Source: Bacteroidota bacterium (lineage in GTDB: Bacteria; Bacteroidota; Ignavibacteria; UBA10030; UBA8401). From it: a stretch of DNA of 6,287 nucleotides. Of the stretch, positions 1-5,186 are shown piece by piece (position 1 is the stretch's first letter; each line of letters begins with the position of its first letter). The DNA lies in NCBI GenBank assembly GCA_025355705.1, contig JANXZD010000008.1, positions 1-6,287 on the forward strand. The letters are read 5' to 3'. The position numbers and the translations under genes were made by a program. The notes below the pieces were generated by a model. It made no database searches. It saw only the letters and a list, made by a program, of their open reading frames with translations, and was not told the origin of the DNA.

Positions 1-384
1 GCAATTAAAGGTGTAGAAATCGGTGATGGATTTGAAAATGCATGTCGATTCGGTTCAGAAGTACATGATGAAATGTTATCCAAGTCTGGAAAGGTTGTTC
101 GTCCAACGAACCGTGCAGGAGGATTAGAGGGTGGTGTTACAAACGGTGAACTTCTTGTTATTCGTGGTGCAATGAAGCCGATTTCGACTCTCGCAAATCC
201 ATTGCGAACAGTGGATATAAAGTCAAAGGAAACACAAAGATCACGCTATGAACGATCGGATGTTTGTGCTGTTCCGGCCGCATCGGTTATTGGAGAGGCT
301 GTTGTTGCTCCTGTTGTAGCCAATGCATTGTTGGAGAAGTTTGGCGGGGATTCTGTGAAAGAGCTCCAAAAACGAATAAAGTAA
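1..384 (+). CDS. aroC: Chorismate synthase, C-terminal part (5' end outside window)
   Basis: The frame is open from base 1 and ends at TAA 382-384, giving the last 127 residues of the protein. Chorismate synthase converts 5-enolpyruvylshikimate-3-phosphate to chorismate in the cytosol, using reduced FMN, as the last shikimate-pathway step. Recognised family blocks are AIKGVEIGDGF at the window start, RPTNRAGGLEGGVTNGE, the AMKPISTL segment, and RSDVCAVPAASVIGEAVV near the end, which is the conserved C-terminal signature region. The tail (ALLEKFGGDSVKELQ) ends where the family normally ends, so the 3' end looks intact. The N-terminal half with its FMN and substrate residues lies outside the window. 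A strong terminator follows 26 nt after the stop, so aroC appears to close the upstream transcription unit. Confidence 0.97.
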   Translation, partial: AIKGVEIGDGFENACRFGSEVHDEMLSKSGKVVRPTNRAGGLEGGVTNGELLVIRGAMKPISTLANPLRTVDIKSKETQRSRYERSDVCAVPAASVIGEAVVAPVVANALLEKFGGDSVKELQKRIK

Positions 385-410
385 TATTCTTTACAACTAA
401 TTGAAGAATG

Positions 411-450
411 ACCCAAAAGTCCTGGCGTTAAGCGGGCTTTTGGGTTTTGT
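411..450 (+). terminator. Intrinsic terminator after aroC
   Basis: The arms ACCCAAAAGTCC (411-422) and GGGCTTTTGGGT (434-445) pair over 12 bp with one G-U wobble. The 11-nt loop can add a small GC/GC inner pair. The 3' arm runs straight into a T-rich stretch (TTTTGTTATTT from 445). It lies 26 nt past the aroC stop and before the next promoter, which is where a terminator is expected. Confidence 0.9.
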
Positions 451-470
451 TATTTAATTTGTCTACCCAA

Positions 471-499
471 TTGATATTAACTCCCGCCCTTGCTATATT
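471..499 (+). promoter_or_regulatory. Candidate sigma70-type promoter for the HNH gene
   Basis: TTGATA at 471-476 matches the -35 consensus at 5 of 6 bases. TATATT at 494-499 matches the -10 consensus at 5 of 6. The spacer is 17 bp, the optimal length. It sits just past the aroC terminator. Transcription would start near 505-507 and leave a leader of about 170-180 nt before the HNH coding region. If the host belongs to Bacteroidota, which use a different promoter consensus, this match would mean less. Confidence 0.55.
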
Positions 500-591
500 T
501 CATCTATATGTTGCAGATTGTATCAAAAGGTTTTCTCGAGAATAATAGGTAAAGATGTTACTTTATTGAAGGTTAGGCAATACTAAAAAGC

Positions 592-629
592 CCTTTCATA
601 GTGCAATGAAAGTTGCAAAAGGAGGATAG
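592..629 (+). promoter_or_regulatory. Leader hairpin, mini-ORF and orphan Shine-Dalgarno upstream of the HNH gene
   Basis: CTTTCAT (593-599) and ATGAAAG (606-612) form a perfect 7-bp stem with a 6-nt loop. An alternative pairing joins TGCAA (602-606) with TTGCA (613-617), and CCTTT (592-596) could pair with AAAGG (618-622), which would cover the ribosome-binding site. A strong AAGGAGG lies at 619-625, but no usable start codon follows at normal spacing. A 7-codon mini-ORF (ATG 606 to TAG 629, MKVAKGG) overlaps the hairpin arm and the purine run. No known riboswitch class was recognised. The rest of 385-673 shows only the terminator and promoter listed separately. Confidence 0.35.
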
Positions 630-685
630 TAGTCTTCAGTTCATTATTCCATTCAAAAAGTATTCACGGGCGGCTGAACAGTAAA

Positions 686-1177
686 GTGCTTGTTTTGAAT
701 CAAAACTACGAGCCTTTGAGTGTTTGTAATGTAAAAAAAGCTATTATGCTCCTTTTTTTGCGAAAAGCAGAATTACTTGAATCAAGCAATGGAAAAGTGA
801 TTCGTTCTGTTTCTTTGACCATGCCGTTTCCGAGCGTTGTACGGCTTTCGTCATTTGTTCGAATTCCGTACAAGAAGATCATTCTCTCGCGAAAAAATAT
901 TCTTCGACGGGACGGACACCGTTGTCAATATTGCGGACGAGGTGATGTTCCACTAACGTTAGATCATATTCAACCAAGGTCAAAGGGAGGAGAAGATTCG
1001 TGGGAAAATCTTGTGGCGGCGTGTGTGAAGTGTAATAATAAAAAAGGAGATGGTACTCCGGAGGAAGCCGGTATGCCGTTACTGCGCGTACCGATAAAAC
1101 CGAATCACGTTACATTCCTGCGACATTTTGTCGGGAACTTAGATGATCGGTGGAAACCGTATTTGTTTATGAACTAA
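686..1177 (+). CDS. HNH endonuclease-family protein
   Basis: The protein has 163 residues from GTG 686. The N-terminal half (VLVLNQNYEPLSVCNVKKA) is the region that precedes the nuclease domain in a widespread stand-alone HNH family. The C-terminal half is the beta-beta-alpha metal fold: Cys80-x2-Cys83 and Cys113-x2-Cys116 form the likely structural zinc site, and Asp93-His94 in TLDHIQPRSKGG is the catalytic HNH core, followed by ENLVAAC and CNNKKG. Divalent-metal-dependent nucleic-acid cleavage is expected from the family. The cellular target is unknown, and no methylase, phage or toxin partner is adjacent. The reading frame is open upstream to 602, and CTG 674 would add N-S-K before VLVLNQNY, which fits the family N-terminus better than GTG 686. 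Stop is TAA 1175-1177. Confidence 0.88.
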   Translation: MLVLNQNYEPLSVCNVKKAIMLLFLRKAELLESSNGKVIRSVSLTMPFPSVVRLSSFVRIPYKKIILSRKNILRRDGHRCQYCGRGDVPLTLDHIQPRSKGGEDSWENLVAACVKCNNKKGDGTPEEAGMPLLRVPIKPNHVTFLRHFVGNLDDRWKPYLFMN

Positions 1178-1189
1178 AGTGAGTTTTGA

Positions 1190-1275
1190 GATTTGGGTTT
1201 TGTGATTTGAAGAATGATTTGAGTTTCAGGGGTCAAGCTAATCGTTGCGAACCTCTAAACACAAAACCGAAAATC
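1190..1275 (+). repeat. Long imperfect inverted repeat between the HNH gene and trpS
   Basis: The left arm 1190-1208 (GATTTGGGTTTTGTG...) pairs with 1256-1275 (...CACAAAACCGAAAATC). About 16 positions pair, with one bulged A and three mismatches, around a 47-nt loop. Flanking T/G-rich sequence on the left (1180-1190) and C/A-rich sequence on the right (1281-1303) look like further degenerate copies of the same arms. No T-tract follows the right arm, so it does not read as an intrinsic terminator. It could be an mRNA structure or a decayed palindromic intergenic repeat. The 153-nt spacer holds no other gene. Confidence 0.45.
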
Positions 1276-1310
1276 TGAAATTTGCAAACCCACAATTCCA
1301 AATTTAATTT

Positions 1311-1334
1311 ATGATGAATGAGATAATTTTTTGA
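1311..1334 (+). other. Seven-codon mini-ORF whose stop overlaps the trpS start
   Basis: ATG ATG at 1311 opens a 7-codon reading frame (MMNEIIF) that ends at TGA 1332-1334. The stop overlaps the TTG start of trpS at 1331 in the form TTGA. It contains no Trp codon, so it is not a classical trp attenuator peptide. It may deliver ribosomes to the weak TTG start by coupling, or it may be chance. Confidence 0.2.
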
Positions 1335-2317
1335 TTACTAAAAAGAAACGAATACTAAGCGGCATGCGTCCGACTGGTAAGCTACACATCGGTCATTTGG
1401 TAGGCGCTTTAGAAAATTGGGTTTCACTTCAGCATGAATATGACAATTATCATCTGATCGCCGATTATCATGCGTTGACAACAAATTTAGATACGTCCGA
1501 ACTATATCAAAATTCAATTGACATGGTGATTGATTGGCTTGCGGCGGGAATTGATCCGGTTAAGAGTCCAATATTTCGTCAATCACAAATAAAAGAACAT
1601 GCTGAATTGCATTTAATTTTTTCGATGTTGATCACAGCCGCACGATTAGAAAGAAATCCGACATTGAAAGATCAGATCCGTGACTTGAATATGGATTCTG
1701 TTGTGTATGGACATCTTGGTTATCCCGTTCTCCAATCTGCAGATATTTTATTGTACAAAGGTGAAGTAGTCCCTGTCGGTGAAGACCAAGTTCCACATAT
1801 TGAAATAACACGCGAGATTGCGCGACGATTCAATAATCAATGGGGTAATATTTTCCCAGAACCCGAACCGAAGTTGACAAAATTTGCCCGCCTTGCTGGT
1901 CTTGATGGAAATCAGAAAATGAGCAAGTCGCTCGGTAACACAATTCTTCTTTCTGATTCTCCGGAAGAGATCCAAAAAAAGATGCGTACAGCAGTGACTG
2001 ATCCGTTGAAAGTTCGGAAGAATGATCCTGGCCATCCTGATGTGTGTGTCGTATTCTCGTATCATCAAAAATTTAATCCAAATGAAATCCCTGAGATCAG
2101 AAGCGGATGTGAATCTGGTGCACTTGGCTGTGTTGATTGTAAAAAGAATTGCTCTTCAAAGATCGCTGAATCACTTGCGCCTTTCCGAGAAAAGCGTGCG
2201 TATTTTGACAATAATCTGGTCGAAGTGAAATTTATTTTACACGATGGGGAAGAACGAGCAAAACGAGTGGCAGGACAAACAATGAATGAAGTTCGTGAAG
2301 TGATGAACATAGGGTAA
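1331..2317 (+). CDS. trpS: Tryptophanyl-tRNA synthetase, with an iron-sulfur-type Cys pattern
   Basis: The protein has 328 residues, normal for bacterial TrpRS, a cytosolic class Ic enzyme that joins L-tryptophan to tRNA-Trp using ATP. The first signature PTGKLHIGH has HIGH at residues 19-22. The second, KMSKS, is at 196-200 in DGNQKMSKSLGNT. VPVGEDQVPHIE and GYPVLQSADILLY are typical active-site segments. Cys239, Cys260, Cys267 and Cys270 (spacing x20, x6, x2) resemble the [4Fe-4S] motif described for Thermotoga maritima TrpRS, and Cys274 is extra. The start is TTG 1331: an in-frame stop at 1319-1321 excludes an upstream ATG, and only five residues precede the conserved KRILSGMRPTG. There is no clear Shine-Dalgarno. 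The scpA frame opens within 1-13 nt of the stop, so the genes are probably cotranscribed. Confidence 0.97.
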   Translation: MITKKKRILSGMRPTGKLHIGHLVGALENWVSLQHEYDNYHLIADYHALTTNLDTSELYQNSIDMVIDWLAAGIDPVKSPIFRQSQIKEHAELHLIFSMLITAARLERNPTLKDQIRDLNMDSVVYGHLGYPVLQSADILLYKGEVVPVGEDQVPHIEITREIARRFNNQWGNIFPEPEPKLTKFARLAGLDGNQKMSKSLGNTILLSDSPEEIQKKMRTAVTDPLKVRKNDPGHPDVCVVFSYHQKFNPNEIPEIRSGCESGALGCVDCKKNCSSKIAESLAPFREKRAYFDNNLVEVKFILHDGEERAKRVAGQTMNEVREVMNIG

Positions 2318-2330
2318 TGTGATCCGAACA

Positions 2331-3071
2331 ATGGCGATTGAAAAAACATATCGGGTAAAATTATCTGATTTTGAAGGACCGCTTGATCTTCTTCTTTTCT
2401 TTATCAAGAGAGATGAATTGGATATCTATGATATTCCAATAGCAATGATCACGAAAGAGTTTTTGGAGTATCTTCAATATCTGCAAGAATTGAATCTGGA
2501 TGTGGCCGGAGAATTTATCGTCACAGCTGCGGAACTGATGCAGATAAAAGTGCAGATGCTGTTGCCGCGGCCCAATGGTGAAGGTGATGAAGAGTTTGAT
2601 CCGCGCGCAGAACTTGTTCGGCGGTTGTTGGAGTACAAACGATGGAAAGAAATGGCTGAACTGTTGGAACGCAAGCAATTACAACAACGGAAATTGGCGT
2701 ATCGTGGAAATTTTGAGAACGATCCGAAACTGGTGGAAGAAGAGACGGATGAAGATTTGCTACGTGATGTTACATTGTTCGATCTTATTGCATCGTTCCA
2801 GCATGCCGTGAATAAAATGCCCCGCAAGCACGTTCACGAGATCAATAAGTTGAATGTGTCGTTAGATGAACAGATGGAATATATCATCAATCTTTTCAAA
2901 GATAGAGTTGAAGTTTCATTTTACGAGATAGTATTATCAATGACGGAGAAGATCCGCATCGTTGTAACATTTATTGCAATTCTTGAATTGATGAAGCAAC
3001 ATCTTATCGCGATCAATCAATTTGATTCATACGGCGATATAACATTAGTGAAATTACAGACTGAGGCATAA
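2331..3071 (+). CDS. scpA: Segregation and condensation protein A (kleisin of SMC-ScpAB)
   Basis: The protein has 246 residues from ATG 2331, or 250 from GTG 2319. ScpA is the kleisin that bridges SMC heads and binds a ScpB dimer in the bacterial condensin that compacts and segregates the nucleoid. The N-terminal block YRVKLSDFEGPLDLLLFFIKRDELDIYDIPIA is the defining family segment. A helical region with AAELMQIKVQMLLPR follows, then a charged linker rich in Glu and Lys. The C-terminal winged-helix region (EVSFYEIVLSM, VVTFIAILELMKQHLI) would contact the SMC head. ATG 2331 was chosen because MAIEKTYRVKL matches the usual short lead-in. GTG 2319, one base after the trpS stop with AGGG four bases upstream, is a real alternative. 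scpB follows after 3 nt. Confidence 0.96.
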   Translation: MAIEKTYRVKLSDFEGPLDLLLFFIKRDELDIYDIPIAMITKEFLEYLQYLQELNLDVAGEFIVTAAELMQIKVQMLLPRPNGEGDEEFDPRAELVRRLLEYKRWKEMAELLERKQLQQRKLAYRGNFENDPKLVEEETDEDLLRDVTLFDLIASFQHAVNKMPRKHVHEINKLNVSLDEQMEYIINLFKDRVEVSFYEIVLSMTEKIRIVVTFIAILELMKQHLIAINQFDSYGDITLVKLQTEA

Positions 3072-3074
3072 CGA

Positions 3075-4403
3075 ATGAGCGATGAGCAAGCCGAGGTAAA
3101 AACGGAAGAAGTTGAGGTCTCTACCGAATTGAAGAACATCATTGAGGCGTTGATCTTTGCGAACGACGAACCAATGACTGTGAGGTTCATTCGTTCGATT
3201 ATGGATGACGTCAATAAAGATATTCCACCGGCAGAACATTTTATCGTCAATGCTGAGATCATTCGTAAAGCGGTTGGCGATCTCAACCGTGGATATGGAA
3301 GAATAGGGAGCGGATTTCGTATCATTGAAGTTGCCGGAGGATTTGTCTATGCAACGCAGGAACAATTTTCATCGTGGGTAGGGAAATTAGCCAAAGAGAA
3401 AGCGCGTCGTCGTTTGTCGCCAACCGCTGTTGAAACACTTGCGATCATAGCATATAAACAACCGATCGCAAAAGGTGAAGTTGAATTTATCCGAGGGGTG
3501 AATGTTGATTATATCATCAATGCGTTATTGGAAAAAGATCTTATTCATATAACGGGAAGAGCGACCACGCCCGGCCGTCCGTTGTTGTATGGAACGACGC
3601 AAAAATTTCTTGAACACTTTGGCTTGAATGAACTTTCCGATCTGCCAAAGCCGCGCGAGATTGAAGAACTGATCGGCGAAACGGAATTAGAAGTTGACCG
3701 AAGACTTCTTGCAGAACAACAAGAACTTGAGTTCAAAGAAGATCTTGAAAAGAAAATGGATGGAAACGAAGGTTCTAAAAATAAACCTCAACGAGGATCG
3801 AAGATAAAATTAGAGAACGAAGTTAAAGCAGAGGAACGAAGAAAAAAAGGAGAGTCATTATCAGAAAGCAATCAGAAAATAATCGAAAAGGCGGCGGAGA
3901 TCGAAAACATTCCGACAGTCGACACACCGATGATCGAAAACGCACAGGCGCATCCGGAGGCAAACGTTCGAGATCATTTGGAGACAAACGAACAGGATCA
4001 TTTGGAGAGAAGCGTTCAGGATCATTCGGAGATAAAAGATCACGAAAACCAAATGAACGATCAGGGTCGTTTACGGGAAAACGAAACGAAGACACTTTCA
4101 GAAAGTTCGGAAGCAGTTCTGAACGAAGTGGGAGCGGAAGATCAAACGACCAACGAACAGGATCTTTCGATAAACGAAAATCTGATGGAAAGCCCCGGAG
4201 AAAGTTCGGAACCCCGGCCGATGGTAAACAATCAAGTCCGCCCGATGGCAGAAGAGGTGGCGGATCATTCGGTTCAATCGATAAAAAGCGAACACCGCGA
4301 CCAAGCGCAAGACCGACAGATCGAATCAGGAAGCGGCCAGGGATCAGGGTGGAGCAAGTGGAAGAACAAAGTGAAAACGTTCTTCCAGAAACTCTTCGCT
4401 TAA
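3075..4403 (+). CDS. scpB: Segregation and condensation protein B, with an anomalous long C-terminal tail
   Basis: ScpB is the dimeric winged-helix partner of ScpA in the SMC condensin. The start is ATG 3075 with TGAGG 8 nt upstream, 3 nt after the scpA stop. The first winged helix is at about residues 17-105 (ELKNIIEALIFANDEPMTVRFI). The second is at about 114-190 (LSPTAVETLAIIAYKQPIAKGEVEFIRGVN, GRPLLYGTTQKFLEHFGL). The conserved protein ends near residue 200, and ScpB is usually about 180-250 residues, yet this frame runs to 442. From about residue 257, after an A7 tract at 3842-3848, the scpB frame overlies DNA whose protein-level constraint appears to be in the rluB frame. The acidic Asp/His/Glu/Asn/Gln-rich tail is therefore probably an out-of-frame reading rather than a selected domain. 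The true C-terminus is uncertain: one base fewer in the A tract would end ScpB at 3882 (268 residues). Confidence 0.9.
   Translation: MSDEQAEVKTEEVEVSTELKNIIEALIFANDEPMTVRFIRSIMDDVNKDIPPAEHFIVNAEIIRKAVGDLNRGYGRIGSGFRIIEVAGGFVYATQEQFSSWVGKLAKEKARRRLSPTAVETLAIIAYKQPIAKGEVEFIRGVNVDYIINALLEKDLIHITGRATTPGRPLLYGTTQKFLEHFGLNELSDLPKPREIEELIGETELEVDRRLLAEQQELEFKEDLEKKMDGNEGSKNKPQRGSKIKLENEVKAEERRKKGESLSESNQKIIEKAAEIENIPTVDTPMIENAQAHPEANVRDHLETNEQDHLERSVQDHSEIKDHENQMNDQGRLRENETKTLSESSEAVLNEVGAEDQTTNEQDLSINENLMESPGESSEPRPMVNNQVRPMAEEVADHSVQSIKSEHRDQAQDRQIESGSGQGSGWSKWKNKVKTFFQKLFA
3842..3848 (+). other. A7 tract: -1 slippery heptamer from the scpB frame into the rluB frame
   Basis: In scpB the codons here are AGA AAA AAA GGA, so 3842-3848 is A AAA AAA, the X XXY YYZ layout needed for tandem -1 slippage. 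The -1 frame is exactly the rluB frame, open from 3827 to 5149. A slip would give a ScpB-RluB fusion of about 691 residues. Polymerase slippage or an assembly indel at the same tract would act similarly. Whether any shift occurs is inference. Confidence 0.4.
3847..3862 (+). promoter_or_regulatory. Shine-Dalgarno next to possible ATT/ATC start of extended RluB
   Basis: AAGGAG (3847-3852) is followed 4 nt later by ATT (3857) and 7 nt later by ATC (3860), both in the rluB frame and at the upstream edge of the open region. ATT is a known rare start, as in infC, and ATC is rarer. No ATG, GTG or TTG exists in this frame between 3827 and 4349. It may be a genuine rare initiation site or a chance purine run next to the A tract. 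Confidence 0.35.
3857..4348 (+). other. rluB: Probable N-terminal coding extension of RluB (Arg/Gly/Ser/Phe-rich, disordered)
   Basis: This stretch is open in the same frame as rluB and joins it directly at 4349. It would add 164 residues from ATT 3857 and make RluB 430 residues. The peptide is strongly basic and low-complexity, with recurring SFGDKR-like units (SF at 3974, 3998, 4022, 4067, 4163 and 4265), many Arg, Lys, Gly and Ser, and no acidic clusters until just before the S4 domain. Such disordered basic extensions are familiar on RluB of Bacteroidota-type bacteria and would suit rRNA binding. Repeat copies differ by synonymous changes in this frame (Arg CGA/CGT/AGA, Phe TTT/TTC, Lys AAA/AAG), which supports real translation. 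The difficulty is the start: there is no canonical codon, so translation must begin at ATT/ATC or arrive by frameshift from scpB. Confidence 0.6.
3971..4042 (+). repeat. Three tandem 24-nt repeats encoding SFG(D/E)KR units
   Basis: The units are 3971-3994, 3995-4018 and 4019-4042. In the rluB frame they encode RSFGDKRT, GSFGEKRS and GSFGDKRS. Differences fall mostly on rluB-frame third positions and keep the peptide. In the scpB frame the same differences change residues (DHLETNEQ, DHLERSVQ, DHSEIKDH). They are contiguous with no spacers, so they are not CRISPR. Confidence 0.85.
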
Positions 4404-5149
4404 ACAGATTTCTTGCGATGGTTGGTGTTGCCTCTCGGCGTGCAGCGGAAGAAATGATCGCTAACGGCGAAGTGGAGTTGAACGGAAAGATCGTTACGGA
4501 ACTTGGTACGAAAGTGAATCCGCAGCACGATGTTGTCAAGGTGAATGGACAAACATATTCCCTTGCCCAAAAATTGGTGTACATTCTTTTAAATAAACCA
4601 AAAGATCTCATTACAACTGCCAGTGATGAAAAAGGCAGGCGTACCGTTCTTGATATTATCAATATCCGTGAACGCGTTTATCCGGTCGGTCGGTTAGATA
4701 GACAGACTACAGGTGTACTACTTCTTACCAATGACGGGATGCTTGCCAATAAACTAATGCATCCTTCCAGCGAAGTGATAAAATCATATCACGTTTCCAT
4801 CGACAAAGGTTTGGATCAGGTTCATGCAGAAAAACTTGCCCGCGGTGTATTTCTTGAAGATGGTAAAACAGCTCCTGCGGAATTGGAAGTCATTCCCGGA
4901 ACAAAAAATCGTGAGATCGTGATGCATATTCATGAAGGGAAGAATCGACAGATCCGAAGGATGTTTGAATCGTTCGGTTATGAAGTGGAACGACTTCATC
5001 GGGTTGAATATGCCGGATTGAATGTGCATGGATTGCAGCGAGGGATGTGGAGAACGTTAACCGAAAAAGAGATTAAGAGTTTAAAAGCGTTAGTGAGCGG
5101 TGAAGAGAAAAGAGAACTGACGCGCAATGATAAAAAAAATGAGAAGTAA
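4349..5149 (+). CDS. rluB: 23S rRNA pseudouridine synthase B (RluB-type)
   Basis: The protein has 266 residues from GTG 4349, the first canonical start in this frame. The enzyme belongs to the RsuA/RluB/E/F family and isomerises a uridine of 23S rRNA (position 2605 in E. coli) to pseudouridine during ribosome assembly. An S4 RNA-binding domain is at about residues 16-70 (LRLNRFLAMVGVASRRAAEEMI, VELNGKIV). The catalytic domain begins at VYILLNKPKDLITT. The family motif GRLDRQTTGVLLLTNDG carries the nucleophile Asp117. The C-terminal block GKNRQIRRMFESFGYEVERLHR is typical of RluB. Assignment to RluB rather than RsuA, RluE or RluF rests on the scpA-scpB neighbourhood and overall resemblance. 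The frame overlaps scpB by 55 nt even from GTG, and probably extends upstream to about 3857. A Lys/Glu-rich tail (EEKRELTRNDKKNEK) closes it. Confidence 0.94.
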   Translation: MEQVEEQSENVLPETLRLNRFLAMVGVASRRAAEEMIANGEVELNGKIVTELGTKVNPQHDVVKVNGQTYSLAQKLVYILLNKPKDLITTASDEKGRRTVLDIINIRERVYPVGRLDRQTTGVLLLTNDGMLANKLMHPSSEVIKSYHVSIDKGLDQVHAEKLARGVFLEDGKTAPAELEVIPGTKNREIVMHIHEGKNRQIRRMFESFGYEVERLHRVEYAGLNVHGLQRGMWRTLTEKEIKSLKALVSGEEKRELTRNDKKNEK

Positions 5150-5186
5150 ATACGTACCATTGAAAATAAGGAACAGTGTCATATGA
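5139..5186 (+). other. 15-codon bridging mini-ORF between rluB and malQ
   Basis: ATG 5139 lies inside the last rluB codons. The frame encodes MRSKYVPLKIRNSVI and stops at TGA 5184-5186, overlapping the malQ start as ATGA. It spans the 33-nt gap exactly, so it could couple malQ translation to rluB. It has no good ribosome-binding site of its own, and nothing shows the peptide is made. Confidence 0.2.

Noticed and set aside
686..1177. HNH protein as part of a restriction or anti-phage system
   Set aside because: No methyltransferase, helicase, toxin or phage gene is next to it. It lies alone between aroC and trpS, both housekeeping genes.
1190..1290. Intrinsic terminator after the HNH gene
   Set aside because: The long imperfect stem has a 47-nt loop, is A-T rich, and has no T-tract after the right arm.
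1282..1310. Promoter TTGCAA / TAATTT for trpS
   Set aside because: Each box is a poor match to consensus, and the implied start would fall at about 1316, leaving almost no leader before TTG 1331.
2022..2228. Plus-strand small frame of 68 codons inside trpS
   Set aside because: It lies wholly within the conserved TrpRS frame and shows no family resemblance.
1331..2317. trpS regulated by a T-box or Trp leader peptide
   Set aside because: The spacer shows no T-box core that I could recognise, and the small frame at 1311-1334 has no Trp codon.
3971..4042. Direct repeats as a CRISPR array
   Set aside because: The units are 24 nt, contiguous, have no spacers, and encode an in-frame peptide repeat.
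3823..4662. Minus-strand open frame of 279 codons over scpB and rluB
   Set aside because: It is the antisense of the Arg/Gly/Ser-rich rluB extension and part of the RluB S4 domain. Its Pro/Phe/Leu/Arg-rich product matches no family I know, and the conserved protein is on the plus strand.
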